From assembly GCA_963842955.1 (NCBI GenBank), contig CAWJIJ010000002.1, positions 186,001 to 250,000 on the forward strand: a stretch of DNA of 64,000 nt. Direction: 5' to 3'. Under the pieces are notes generated by a model. That model had not been told where the DNA came from. It ran no database searches and saw only the letters and a program-made list of their open reading frames with translations. Shown piece after piece: positions 41,181-50,131 of this stretch. The first letter of the stretch is position 1. Each line of letters opens with the position of its first letter. Made by a program: the position numbers and the translations under genes. The DNA comes from JARFQW01 sp963842955 (GTDB taxonomy: Bacteria; Pseudomonadota; Gammaproteobacteria; Steroidobacterales; XN24).

Positions 41181-41801
41181 ATGCGGAACAGCCTGTGGAT
41201 ACTCGCGCTGGCAGCCAGCGCCGTGTTCGCGACCGAGACCTACCGCTGGGTAGACGACGACGGCGTCATTCATTATTCGGATACACCGCGGGAAGGTGCG
41301 GAAGTCGTGAATATCCGCCCGGCGCAGGGCTACAAGCCGCCGTCGCCCACCGTGCCCGCTGCCGTGTTCGAGGATTCCGACGACGAAGCCGGCGGTGGCG
41401 CGGACGACAAGAATGACGCGGCGACGGATTACACCGTGGAGGTAGCGCGTCCGCAGCAGGAAGAAACCCTGTGGAATCTCGAAGGGCAGATGGATGTCAG
41501 CCTGAACGTCCGCCCGCGCCTGAAGCGTGGCGACCGGATCCGGGTTTTCGTGGACGGCGAGGAGATCACGGGCACCCCCGGGCGCAATACGTCGTTCACG
41601 GTCTCAGAGGTCTGGAAAGGCGCGCATACCCTCCGCGCCGGAGTCTATGACAGCTCGGGCCGGGAGCTGGCCATGAGCGACACGGTCCGATTCTACGTTC
41701 AGCAGACCTCTACGCAGAACCCGAACAGCCTGACGAGTCCGGCTAACCGCCCGGGAGGCCCTAATCGTCCGGTCCGTCCCACGCCCCGCGGTGGTCGATA
41801 A
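41181..41801 (+). CDS. DUF4124-domain exported protein
   Basis: 206 residues. A short signal peptide (MRNSLWILALAASAVFA) is followed by the DUF4124 motif ETYRWVDDDGVIHYSDTP, an acidic linker (EDSDDEAGGGADDKNDAATD) and a beta-rich C-terminal domain with FVDGEEITG and AGVYDSSGRELAMSD, ending in a Pro/Gly/Arg-rich tail. The family often lies between glnA and ntrB in related bacteria; its role is unknown. It overlaps ntrB by 11 bp. Confidence 0.85.
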   Translation: MRNSLWILALAASAVFATETYRWVDDDGVIHYSDTPREGAEVVNIRPAQGYKPPSPTVPAAVFEDSDDEAGGGADDKNDAATDYTVEVARPQQEETLWNLEGQMDVSLNVRPRLKRGDRIRVFVDGEEITGTPGRNTSFTVSEVWKGAHTLRAGVYDSSGRELAMSDTVRFYVQQTSTQNPNSLTSPANRPGGPNRPVRPTPRGGR

Positions 41802-42885
41802 GCCACAGGACCGCCCTGGCGATACGGGTCGCCACATAGAGAACCTGAGCACCGCGGTGCTGGTCCTGAACGACCGGCTCGCGGTGCAGTACGCAAACCC
41901 CGCCGCTGAGCAGCTTCTCGGCGTGAGCCGGCTTCAGCTCGCCGGCCGGCGGCCCGGCGAGGTCGTTCCCGGCCTGTCCCTGATCGATCCCCTCCTCGAT
42001 CGTTGCCTTGCCGGTGACCACGGGCTGTCCCGCCGTGAGCTGGCCGTGGACCTGGAGCCGACAGGTGCCCGCCGGATCAACGTGGACTGCGCCGTGACCG
42101 CGCTGGAAAAGCCGGATGGCAGTACTGAAATACTGATCGAGCTGACGGGAGCCGACTGGCGCCTCCGAATGAAACGGGAAGCCGGACTCCTGGCCCAACT
42201 CTCGATCACCCGATCCATGATGCGCCAGCTCGCCCATGAAATCCGGAATCCCCTCGGCGGCATTCGTGGCGCAGCCCAGCTCCTGGAGCGCCAGCTGCCG
42301 GGCGACGAGCTGGCGTCATACACGTCGCTGATCATCCGCGAGGCGGACCGCCTGGCCAGTCTCGCGGGCGGGTTCCTCGCTCCGTCGGCTCAGCCTGCGG
42401 TGGCGCAGTGCAACGTCCACGAGATTGCGGAACATATGCACAAGCTGCTCGTGGCCGAGGCGCCCGATAGCGTGCGGATTGCCAGGGACTATGACCCCAG
42501 CCTGCCGGAACTGACGGTGGATCGCGACCAGGTCATCCAGGCCATGATGAACCTTGCCCGAAACGCCCTGCAGGCGGCCGGTCCGGAGGGTCGTCTCGTC
42601 ATCCGGACCCGGGCACTCATGAACCGCACGATCGGCAATTGTGCCCACCGTATTGTGGCCAGCGTGGAGATCGAGGACGATGGGCCCGGCGTGCCCGACA
42701 CGTTGCGGGAAACCCTGTTCTATCCCCTGGTCACCGGCAGCAGCCGGGGTACGGGGCTCGGGCTGGCGATTGCCCAGGAACTGGTCAGCCGCCATGGCGG
42801 CATCATCGAGTTTGACAGCCGTCCGGGCCGCACGGTGTTTTCGATGTTGTTCCCCATCGATGAGGAACCCCCGGGAGAAGCATGA
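41791..42885 (+). CDS. glnL: nitrogen regulation sensor kinase NtrB (GlnL)
   Basis: 364 residues from GTG 41791. An N-terminal PAS domain (LSTAVLVLNDRLAVQYANPAAEQLLG), then the phospho-acceptor helix QLAHEIRNPLGGIRGAAQLL, and ATPase boxes NLARNALQAAG, DDGPGVPD and GSSRGTGLGLAIAQ. No membrane segments, as expected. It phosphorylates NtrC when nitrogen is limiting, under control of PII. It overlaps ntrC by 4 bp (ATGA). Confidence 0.95.
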   Translation: MVDKPQDRPGDTGRHIENLSTAVLVLNDRLAVQYANPAAEQLLGVSRLQLAGRRPGEVVPGLSLIDPLLDRCLAGDHGLSRRELAVDLEPTGARRINVDCAVTALEKPDGSTEILIELTGADWRLRMKREAGLLAQLSITRSMMRQLAHEIRNPLGGIRGAAQLLERQLPGDELASYTSLIIREADRLASLAGGFLAPSAQPAVAQCNVHEIAEHMHKLLVAEAPDSVRIARDYDPSLPELTVDRDQVIQAMMNLARNALQAAGPEGRLVIRTRALMNRTIGNCAHRIVASVEIEDDGPGVPDTLRETLFYPLVTGSSRGTGLGLAIAQELVSRHGGIIEFDSRPGRTVFSMLFPIDEEPPGEA

Positions 42886-44288
42886 CCCGTCGAGTGCCTG
42901 AGGCGTGGATCGTCGATGACGACGACGCGATTCGCTGGGTTCTGGAGCGAGCCCTCCAGCATGCGGATATTCGCGTGCGCGGTTTTGAGAACCCGGACAC
43001 CTTCCAGGAAGCCCTCGCCACTACTACGCCCGACGTGGTGATCACTGATATCCGGATGCCTGGTTTCGACGGGCTGGATCTCCTGACGCTGCTCCGGCGG
43101 GATCTTCCCAAGCTGCCGGTGATCGTCATCACCGCCCATTCCGACCTGGAAACCGCGGTCGCTGCCTACCAGGGTGGCGCCTTCGAGTATCTCCCGAAAC
43201 CCTTTGACGTGGACCAGGCCGTGGAACTCGTGCGCCGGGCCGCGACGGACGAAGGGTCGGCGGAACAGCGCAGCCGGGGCCTCGAGATTCCGAGCCTTAT
43301 CGGCCAGGCGCCGGCAATGCAGGAAGTATTCCGGGCCATCGGGCGGCTCTCCCGAAGCAGCATGAATGTGCTGATCACCGGCGAGTCAGGCACCGGCAAG
43401 GAACTCGTGGCGCAGGCGCTACACGAGCACAGTCCCCGCGCGGGTGGCTCGTTCGTCGCCATCAACACGGCGGCGATACCCGGCGAGCTCCTGGAAACCG
43501 AACTGTTCGGACACGAGCGCGGCGCCTTTACCGGCGCAGAGGCCCGGCGCGAGGGCCGCTTCGAACAGGCGGATGGCGGCACGCTGTTCCTGGACGAAAT
43601 CGGCGATATGTCCATGGATCTTCAGACCCGACTGCTTCGGGTACTCGCGGAAGGCGAGTTCTACCGGGTCGGCGGCCGAGTATCGGTGCGTGTCGATGTC
43701 CGGGTCATCGCCGCCACCCACCGGGACCTGGAAGGCCGGGTCACCGCCGGACGCTTCCGCGAAGACCTGTTTCATCGACTCGACGTCATGCGGATCGAAA
43801 TGCCGCCGCTGAGGGATCGGCAGGAAGATGTTCCCCTGCTGCTTGCTCACTACCTGGCACGGGCCGCGGCGGAGCTAGAGGTGGCCCCCAAGCAGCTCGG
43901 CCCGGGGGTTGAGTCCAGGCTCGTCGCCTGGGAATGGCCCGGCAACGTCAGAGAACTCGTCAATGTCTGCCGGCGAATGACGGTGACGGCCCCCGGCCGG
44001 GAGATCCGGCTGGACGACCTGCCGCGGGAGCTGCGCGGGGCGGGTTCCGGCGCGAATGCGAGGGCGTCGGGTGACTGGCCCATGGCCCTGGCTGCGTGGG
44101 CCAGGGAAGCGCTGGAGGCCGGCGCCGAACCCCTGCTGCCCACCGCCCTGCCCGAGTTCGAGCGCGCGCTGATCCGGACGGCGATGGCGGCCGCGGGGGG
44201 GCAGCGCCAACAGGCGGCCCGGCTGCTCGGCTGGGGACGCAACACGCTGACGCGAAAGATCCGGGAGCTGGGCCTGGAAGATCTCTGA
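42882..44288 (+). CDS. glnG: nitrogen regulation response regulator NtrC (GlnG)
   Basis: 468 residues. Receiver domain with WIVDDDDAIRWVLERAL and phospho-acceptor Asp56 in VVITDIRMPG. Sigma-54 AAA+ domain with Walker A ITGESGTGKELVAQ, the sigma-54-contacting GAFTGA loop, Walker B GGTLFLDEIGDM and WPGNVREL. A C-terminal Fis-type HTH has GGQRQQAARLLGWGRNTLTRKIRELG. It activates sigma-54 promoters such as that of glnA upstream. Confidence 0.97.
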   Translation: MTRRVPEAWIVDDDDAIRWVLERALQHADIRVRGFENPDTFQEALATTTPDVVITDIRMPGFDGLDLLTLLRRDLPKLPVIVITAHSDLETAVAAYQGGAFEYLPKPFDVDQAVELVRRAATDEGSAEQRSRGLEIPSLIGQAPAMQEVFRAIGRLSRSSMNVLITGESGTGKELVAQALHEHSPRAGGSFVAINTAAIPGELLETELFGHERGAFTGAEARREGRFEQADGGTLFLDEIGDMSMDLQTRLLRVLAEGEFYRVGGRVSVRVDVRVIAATHRDLEGRVTAGRFREDLFHRLDVMRIEMPPLRDRQEDVPLLLAHYLARAAAELEVAPKQLGPGVESRLVAWEWPGNVRELVNVCRRMTVTAPGREIRLDDLPRELRGAGSGANARASGDWPMALAAWAREALEAGAEPLLPTALPEFERALIRTAMAAAGGQRQQAARLLGWGRNTLTRKIRELGLEDL

Positions 44289-44435
44289 TTCCGGGGTGGC
44301 TCCCAGGGCGTGTGTCCCGGAGACGGTGTGAATGCCTCGGGAACGCGGGTGACGGGGCCCTCACAGTTAATTAAATCACCGTTCAATATCCTGCAGACAT
44401 TCAGTCAGGCGCAGTGCGCGCGCCGTTCCAAGAGT

Positions 44436-44454
44436 CCGGGATGGTTCATCCCGG
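44436..44454 (+). terminator. stem-loop after ntrC, possible terminator
   Basis: CCGGGATG-GTT-CATCCCGG gives a perfect 8-bp stem with a 3-base loop. It lies 147 bp after the ntrC stop and is followed by gacccataattaaattt, which is A/T rich but not a clean T run. The rest of the 315-bp gap (44289-44603) holds no gene. Confidence 0.45.
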
Positions 44455-44603
44455 GACCCATAATTAAATTTGTGATCAATTACCGGCCGCCAGCGAAAGC
44501 CGCGGCGCGCCGGGGCCCCGGGACGGAATAGCAACTCTTTCCATGGTGCCCGCACACTGGCATCTGAGAAACTTCAAGGGACTTATCCTGTCATTATGTA
44601 AAT

Positions 44604-45614
44604 ATGGTTTGTCTCAGGCCGCTTGCTGTTCTGGTCCTCGCACTGCCCGGCGCAGCGGCGGCGGCCGAAGCTGGCCGCGGGGCGACCGACCGGCTGGTCA
44701 TTCCCGGCTTTGAGGTGAGCCACCGTCACTGCGACGGCACCGAATCCACTCCCGCGGTGATGCCGCTGCCCAAGCCGTTGAGCCGGCGGTTCGCCGATAC
44801 TCGCCTTGAGCTCGAGGCCGGCCTGGATGACGAGGGGCGCATTGCGGACGTTCGCCGCCTTGCGGGGTCTGCGTCACTCATGGACGAGCTCGCATTCAGT
44901 CTCGAGCGCACCCGGTTCGCGCCGGGGTCCGACTGCGTGAGGCTCAGCTTCCGGGTCACTGAAACCGTCGTCAAGGCGGCCGACATCGTTCGTCTGAAGT
45001 CCTGGGCGGATGTCACCGTGGATGCCGGGGGCCAGGTGCAGGACGCGCGCCTGGTCGAAGACCTGCCCCATGGCGTAGCCCGTATCCTGGAAGCCCGGAT
45101 CACCAAATGGGACCTAGATCCTGGCTACCCGGTGCCGGCTGGAAAGACATGGACCACGTCGGTTCTCGTGGACGTGGAGCTGATTCCAACCGGCCCTGGC
45201 CGGATGAAAGTCGCAGCCCGGCCGGTGCGGACGGGGCCGCGGCCGATAAGAGAACTACGACCCGCTCTCCCCGGGCGCCTGAAGGGCCAGCGGGTCGACG
45301 GCCGCATCGAGGTGGCGTTCATGGTGGACGAGAACGGTCGTCCGAAAGATCCGGTCGTGCTCGGCGCGGATCGGCCCGGGAAGCTGGAGCGCTATGCCGT
45401 GATGACGGTCAAGCAATGGCGCTACAAGCCGGAAACCGTTGCCGGCCTGCCCGTGGTAGCCGGTCCTGTATCGGTCATCGTGGACTTTTCCGACGCGCGT
45501 TTTCGCGAGACCAATCGCACGCTCCTGGTCTCGCCCCGTGAATACGGGCGCTTTGGCCGCCGGGGGGCTTACCAGTCGCCGTGGCCCGATGTGCGTGAGG
45601 AACGGGAGTTCTAG
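44604..45614 (+). CDS. secreted protein with TonB_C-like repeats, paralogue 1
   Basis: 336 residues. The signal peptide (MVCLRPLAVLVLALPGAAAAA) is followed by three similar beta-alpha-beta units. Each has a line of the form [variable strand]-D-x-x-G-[RQ]-[IVP]-x-[DK] followed by a helix and a W/F-x-[PYL] strand (around GLDDEGRIADV, TVDAGGQVQDA, FMVDENGRPKDP). The last matches the TonB C-terminal domain (VKQWRYKPETVAGLPV). There is no proline-rich linker or transmembrane anchor as in real TonB. Cysteines in HCDG and DCVRL are shared with the next gene. Function unknown. Confidence 0.75.
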   Translation: MVCLRPLAVLVLALPGAAAAAEAGRGATDRLVIPGFEVSHRHCDGTESTPAVMPLPKPLSRRFADTRLELEAGLDDEGRIADVRRLAGSASLMDELAFSLERTRFAPGSDCVRLSFRVTETVVKAADIVRLKSWADVTVDAGGQVQDARLVEDLPHGVARILEARITKWDLDPGYPVPAGKTWTTSVLVDVELIPTGPGRMKVAARPVRTGPRPIRELRPALPGRLKGQRVDGRIEVAFMVDENGRPKDPVVLGADRPGKLERYAVMTVKQWRYKPETVAGLPVVAGPVSVIVDFSDARFRETNRTLLVSPREYGRFGRRGAYQSPWPDVREEREF

Positions 45615-45713
45615 GGCGGTTTCCGAAGCCGTTTCCCGGTTGTGGGTGGCGAATTTTGCCATCGCCGCTGGATTTGTCAGAATGCAGACATCGGGTTGAA
45701 CGTGGAGTGCACT

Positions 45714-46766
45714 ATGGCCGGTGGGCTGATTCTTGCGTTGCTGGCCGGTGCGGTGTCTTCCGGCGCGGCGGATGCGACGGCCGAAACCGGTGCCGCGGGA
45801 TTTCCTGCCGGCGATTTCGACACGCTCGAAGAGCCGGGTTTTGCGGTCGATCATCAGCATTGCGACGGGTCGCTCTCCACCGCCTCGGTTCTCCCGCTCC
45901 CCAGACCGCTGGGCCGGCAATACGCCGGCACCGAGGTGACCCTGGAAGCCCCCCTGGATGCCGAGGGCCGGGTCACGGACGTCACCTATCGTTCAGGTCA
46001 CGAGCCGCTGCTCGACGAGCTGGAATTCAGCCTCGAGCGGAGCCGCTTCGCCGCGGGGCAGCCCTGTGTGCGTCTCCGGTTCCGGGTTACCGACACGGTC
46101 GTCAAGGAGTCCGACATCGTCCGACTGCGCCCGTGGGCGGACGTCACGATCAACCCACGTGGCACGGTCACCCAGGTGCAGTTCGGGACCGAGGTCCATC
46201 CAGCGGTCGCCGCGGCCCTGGAGCAGCAGGTGGCCAACTGGGATTTCGAACCGGGCGTCAAGGACGGGCAGGCCGCGGAGCGGACCACCTCGGTGCTGAT
46301 GGAGGCGGAGCTGGTGCCCGACGGTCCGGAGCGCTGGACTCTGACATCGGAGCGCCTCATGACCGGTCCCCGCCTGGTTCGCCGGACCGCGACCCAGTGG
46401 CCTCGGAGGGGTCCCGGCGCGGGCGTGCCGGGCCTGGTCCGGCTCAGCTTCGTGGTGGACAAGAAAGGCCGGCCGAAGGATATCGAGGTGATCGAGGCGG
46501 AGCCGCCGCAGATTTTCGACCGTGCCGCCCGCGGGACCGTCAAGAGATGGCGCTACAAGCCGGAAACCGTTGCCGGCAAGCCGGTGCGGTCGCCTCCCAT
46601 GGAGGTCCTGATCGATTTCGATCCGCGCCGGGCGGCGATCAATGCCACCGAGGATCCCCACGCCCAGACCCTCGCGAAGGAACGGCTGGGCGATCTGGAA
46701 CGCATGTGGGACCAGGCCCAGATGATGCGGGACCGGCAGCGGCTTACGCCGAAGCGGGGGCCCTGA
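45714..46766 (+). CDS. secreted protein with TonB_C-like repeats, paralogue 2
   Basis: 350 residues from ATG 45714. Same order as the preceding gene: signal peptide (MAGGLILALLAGAVSSGAADA), then HCDGSLSTASVLPLPRPLGRQYAG, LDAEGRVTDV, PCVRLRFRVTDTVVKESDIVRLRPWADV, NPRGTVTQV, and a C-terminal TonB_C-like VDKKGRPKDIEV and VKRWRYKPETVAGKPV. The long stretch of shared motifs makes this a tandem duplication. It ends with a polar helix (LAKERLGDLERMWDQAQMMRD). Function unknown. Confidence 0.75.
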   Translation: MAGGLILALLAGAVSSGAADATAETGAAGFPAGDFDTLEEPGFAVDHQHCDGSLSTASVLPLPRPLGRQYAGTEVTLEAPLDAEGRVTDVTYRSGHEPLLDELEFSLERSRFAAGQPCVRLRFRVTDTVVKESDIVRLRPWADVTINPRGTVTQVQFGTEVHPAVAAALEQQVANWDFEPGVKDGQAAERTTSVLMEAELVPDGPERWTLTSERLMTGPRLVRRTATQWPRRGPGAGVPGLVRLSFVVDKKGRPKDIEVIEAEPPQIFDRAARGTVKRWRYKPETVAGKPVRSPPMEVLIDFDPRRAAINATEDPHAQTLAKERLGDLERMWDQAQMMRDRQRLTPKRGP

Positions 46767-46772
46767 GCGGCC

Positions 46773-47732
46773 TCATTCGGCCCCGGGAAGCTTGAGGCTT
46801 CCGGTCAGTTCGGCCAGCGAGGTCATGCCGTTTTCCTTCAGGTAGGCGGCGATCCCGGCATTGATCTTCCGGCAGATCAGCGGGTCGTAGAACAGCGCGG
46901 TGCCGATGCCCACGGCGGTTGCGCCGGCGATGATGAACTCCAGCGCGTCCTCCACCGTATGCACCCCGCCCTGGCCGATGATTGGTATGCCGTGGGGCGC
47001 GGCCGCCTGGCTGACCTGGTGAACCTTTAGAAGTGCGATGGGCTTGATGGCCGGCCCGGAAAGGCCGCCCTGGACATTGCCGATCACCGGCTCGCGGCGC
47101 TTCACGTCGATGGCCATGCCCATCAGGGTGTTGATGACGGCCAGGCCGTCGGAACCCGCCTCGATGCATTGCCGCGCGTTTTCCCGGATATCCGTCTGGT
47201 TGGGAGAGAGCTTCGTGATGAGCGGTTTCGATGTGACCTTGCGGCAGGCCGCCACGACCCGGGCCGACATCTCCGGGTAATTGCCGAAAGCCACCCCGCC
47301 CTCCTTGACGTTGGGACAGGAAATATTGATCTCCATCGCGTCGATGGGTGAATCGTCGAAGCGCTCGGTGACCCGAACGTACTCCTCAATGGTTGAACCG
47401 CAGACATTGGCGATGAAGCGGGTCTCGCCAAAATCCAGGGCTGGAAGAATGTCGTCCACCACCTTGTCCACGCCGGGGTTCTGGAGGCCGATGGCGTTCA
47501 GCATGCCCATGGGTGTCTCGTAGACCCGATGGGGCGGATTGCCGAGGCGCGCCTGCCCGGTAGTGCCCTTCAGCGCGACTGCACCAACATGAGTGTTGGA
47601 GAAGCCCTCGACCCGCGTGTACTCTTCGCCGAAGCCCACGCAGCCGGACAGCAGCACGATGGGTGATGCGAACGACAGGCCGCAGAAATCCTGGCGCAGA
47701 ATCGGGTCGGGGGTGTCTTCGGCGTTAGCCAT
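46773..47732 (-). CDS. dihydroorotate dehydrogenase-like protein (class 1B type)
   Basis: 319 residues from ATG 47732. FMN-binding TIM barrel with CGLSFASPIVLLSGCVGFGEEY, KGTTGQARLGNPPHRVYETPMGMLNAIGLQNPG, the active-site loop EINISCPNVKEGG (catalytic Cys), TKLSPN, INTLMGMAID and GQGGVHTVEDALEFIIAGA. This is the pattern of NAD-linked PyrDB/PyrD1B. No pyrK electron-transfer partner is adjacent, so whether it serves pyrimidine synthesis or another oxidoreductase role is open. Confidence 0.88.
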   Translation of the reverse strand: MANAEDTPDPILRQDFCGLSFASPIVLLSGCVGFGEEYTRVEGFSNTHVGAVALKGTTGQARLGNPPHRVYETPMGMLNAIGLQNPGVDKVVDDILPALDFGETRFIANVCGSTIEEYVRVTERFDDSPIDAMEINISCPNVKEGGVAFGNYPEMSARVVAACRKVTSKPLITKLSPNQTDIRENARQCIEAGSDGLAVINTLMGMAIDVKRREPVIGNVQGGLSGPAIKPIALLKVHQVSQAAAPHGIPIIGQGGVHTVEDALEFIIAGATAVGIGTALFYDPLICRKINAGIAAYLKENGMTSLAELTGSLKLPGAE

Positions 47733-47815
47733 GGCGGGGGAGGTTCCAGGATGAGTTGGGTGCATTATCCCCCACCGGGGCGGCGCGGTGAACGCCGGGC
47801 GCCGCCGGCGTGACC

Positions 47816-48289
47816 ATGTTTCGAGTCGTACTCTACGAGCCGGAGATTCCTCCCAATACGGGCAATATCATCCGGCTGTGCGCCAATGTCGGTGCCGAGC
47901 TGCACCTCGTGGGGTCCCTGGGTTTCGACCTGGACGATGCCCGCCTGCGCCGGGCCGGCCTCGACTACCGGGAATACGCGAAGATCCGCAGCCACGAGAG
48001 CCTGGACGACTGCCTGGAGAGCCTGGGCCGCCCGCGGGTCTTCGCCTGCTCTACCCGCGGTTCGGCGCCGTACGCGGAGACTGCCTTCCGGCCCGGCGAC
48101 ACGTTCCTGTTCGGCCCGGAGACCCGCGGGCTGCCGGACTCGGTCCTGGGGCGCTGTCCGAGCGCCCGACGGCTGGTGATCCCGATGCGCCCGGACAACC
48201 GGAGCCTCAACCTGTCCAATGCCGTGGCCGTAATCGTCTATGAGGCCTGGCGACAGCAGAACTACGCCGGGGCCGCGCCCGCATCCTGA
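47816..48289 (+). CDS. trmL: tRNA (cytidine(34)-2'-O)-methyltransferase TrmL
   Basis: 157 residues from ATG 47816 (a GTG at 47810 is an alternative). SPOUT knot features: VLYEPEIPPNTGNIIRLCANVGAELHLV at the start, FGPETRGLP in the middle and RPDNRSLNLSNAVAVIVYEAWRQ at the end. It methylates the wobble nucleotide of tRNA-Leu isoacceptors in E. coli. Confidence 0.94.
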   Translation: MFRVVLYEPEIPPNTGNIIRLCANVGAELHLVGSLGFDLDDARLRRAGLDYREYAKIRSHESLDDCLESLGRPRVFACSTRGSAPYAETAFRPGDTFLFGPETRGLPDSVLGRCPSARRLVIPMRPDNRSLNLSNAVAVIVYEAWRQQNYAGAAPAS

Positions 48290-48305
48290 CCGGGAACGTG
48301 CTGCG

Positions 48306-49316
48306 TCAGCCGCCGGTCTCGCTCTTGAGGGTGCGGGTCATCAGGGCCTGGACGGCCGCGATGGGCTGCTCTCCCTGGTAGATGATCTCGTAGATCTTTT
48401 CGCAGATCGGCATTTCCACGCCACTGGCCGCCGCCACGCGGTGAACCGCCTCGGCTGCCTTGACGCCTTCCACAACCTGGCGAATCTCCTCTTCGGCTTC
48501 GGCCACCGTTTTGCCGGCAGCCAGCGCCAGCCCCATTCGGCGGTTACGGGACTGGTTGTCCGTGCAGGTCAGCACCAGGTCGCCCATGCCGGCCAGGCCC
48601 ATGAAGGTCTGCGGCTGGGCGCCGAGGGCAACACCCAGGCGGGTCATTTCCACCAGCCCGCGGGTGATGAGGGCAACCCGGGTGTTGGCGCCAAAGCCGA
48701 GGCCGTCGGAGATACCGGCGCCGATAGCCAGCGCGTTCTTGACGGCGCCGCCTACCTCCACACCGATGATGTCGTTGGAGGTGTAGGCGCGGAAATTCTC
48801 GCTGGAAATGGTCTCCGCCAGCCGCCGGGCATACTCGGCATCGCTGGCGGCCACGGTCATGGCCGACGGCAGACCCGCGCCCACTTCCTTGGCAAACGTG
48901 GGTCCCGACAGCACCGCCCGCTTCGAATCCGGGCCCAGGACTTCCAGCGCCACTTCATGGGGTAGCTTGCCGCTGTCCACTTCGAAACCCTTGGTGGCCC
49001 AGGCGAGCGGGCTGCCGGGCTTCAGGTGCTCGCGCAAGTGGCCTAGCTGGGTCCGGAAAGCGTGACTGGGAACTGCGACGAGCACGATGGACGCTGCCGA
49101 AACGGCGGCGCCCAGGTCAGGCTCGACGTTGAGCGCATCCGGGAACCCGGCGCCCGGCAGGTAGTGCTGGTTTTCCCGATCGGCCTGCAGCCGATCCAGG
49201 TGGTCCTCCGCCCGTCCCCAGAGCCGCGTGTCATGGCCGGCGCGCGCGAACTGGATGGCCAGCGCCGTGCCCCAGGAGCCGGCCCCGACTACGGTAATGC
49301 TTTCCCCCGCGGCCAT
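48306..49316 (-). CDS. gpsA: glycerol-3-phosphate dehydrogenase (NAD(P)+)
   Basis: 336 residues. The dinucleotide-binding VVGAGSWGTALAIQFARAGHDTRLWGR, then WATKGFE, LSGPTFAKEV, GAVKNALAIGAGISDGLGFGANTRVALITRGLVEM with the catalytic Lys, and GDLVLTCTDNQSRNRRMG. It makes sn-glycerol-3-phosphate for phospholipids. Last gene of yibN-grxC-secB-gpsA, conserved in gammaproteobacteria. Confidence 0.97.
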   Translation of the reverse strand: MAAGESITVVGAGSWGTALAIQFARAGHDTRLWGRAEDHLDRLQADRENQHYLPGAGFPDALNVEPDLGAAVSAASIVLVAVPSHAFRTQLGHLREHLKPGSPLAWATKGFEVDSGKLPHEVALEVLGPDSKRAVLSGPTFAKEVGAGLPSAMTVAASDAEYARRLAETISSENFRAYTSNDIIGVEVGGAVKNALAIGAGISDGLGFGANTRVALITRGLVEMTRLGVALGAQPQTFMGLAGMGDLVLTCTDNQSRNRRMGLALAAGKTVAEAEEEIRQVVEGVKAAEAVHRVAAASGVEMPICEKIYEIIYQGEQPIAAVQALMTRTLKSETGG

Positions 49317-49322
49317 GACCGG

Positions 49323-49835
49323 TCAGACCGCCGGTGCGTCGGCCGGGGCGCCTTCTCCCGCAGCCTCACGGCGACGTGCTTCCTCGATGAGAGCTTCGAA
49401 GTTCACCGGTTTCAAATGGACCTGCGGAAAGCCTCCCTTGCCTGTCAGGTCGGCAACGACTTCCCTTGCATAGGGATACAGCTGAGCCGGGCAATAGCTG
49501 CCCAGGACCTGGGCAACCTGCTCGTCGGACATGCCGCGCATCAGGAACAGGCCGGCCTGCTGCACCTCGACGAGAAATGCAACCGTATCGGCTTGTTTCG
49601 CCTCGACGGTGATCTCGAGGACCACCTCGATGAGATCGTTGCCCATGTCCCGATGACGGGTCGCGAGGTTCAGCGTCATAACCGGCGCCCACTCCCCGCT
49701 GAAAATGGCGGGACTGTTCGGCGCCTCGAATGAGGCGTCTTTCAGAAAGATCTTTTGCAGGCCCAGCTGAGCCGCTGCGCTGTTTGCGCCGTTGGCGCCC
49801 GAGTTCGTGCTGGCCGTCGTGTCTGTGTCGCTCAT
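49323..49835 (-). CDS. secB: protein-export chaperone SecB
   Basis: 170 residues. A flexible N-terminus (TDTTASTNSGANGANSAA) precedes LGLQKIFLKDASFEAPNSPAIF. Then VVLEITVEAKQADTVAFLVEVQQAGLFLMRGMSDEQVAQVLGSYCPAQLYPYAREVVADLTGKGGFPQVHLKPVNF, the SecB core, and an acidic/Ala tail. Tetrameric chaperone that keeps preproteins unfolded and hands them to SecA. Confidence 0.97.
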   Translation of the reverse strand: MSDTDTTASTNSGANGANSAAAQLGLQKIFLKDASFEAPNSPAIFSGEWAPVMTLNLATRHRDMGNDLIEVVLEITVEAKQADTVAFLVEVQQAGLFLMRGMSDEQVAQVLGSYCPAQLYPYAREVVADLTGKGGFPQVHLKPVNFEALIEEARRREAAGEGAPADAPAV

Positions 49836-50131
49836 GATTCTCTTACCCGTGATGGCTCAGTTTCCCCTCCCGGAAACAACAGCGGATCCAGGCCGCCGGT
49901 CCGGTCGAGGGCATGCAGGTCGTCAAAGCCGCCGATATGGCGGCCGTCGATAAAAATCTGGGGAACAGTGCGGCGCTGGCTTCGGGTTTCCATCTCCCGG
50001 CGCTTCTCGTAGTCCTCGTCTACCGGGATTTCGGTGAAGTCAATTCCCTTGCGCTGCAGGAGATCCCGGGCCCGCATGCAGTAAGGACAGAATCGCGTCG
50101 TGTAAATCTCGACCTGGCCCGTTCCGCTCAC
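49832..50131 (-). CDS. grxC: glutaredoxin 3 (GrxC)
   Basis: 99 residues with active site IYTTRFCPYCMRARDLL, TVPQIFIDGRHIGGFDDLHAL and a short charged tail. It reduces disulfides using glutathione. Overlaps secB and yibN by 4 bp on each side, so the three are translationally coupled. Confidence 0.96.
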   Translation of the reverse strand: MSGTGQVEIYTTRFCPYCMRARDLLQRKGIDFTEIPVDEDYEKRREMETRSQRRTVPQIFIDGRHIGGFDDLHALDRTGGLDPLLFPGGETEPSRVRES

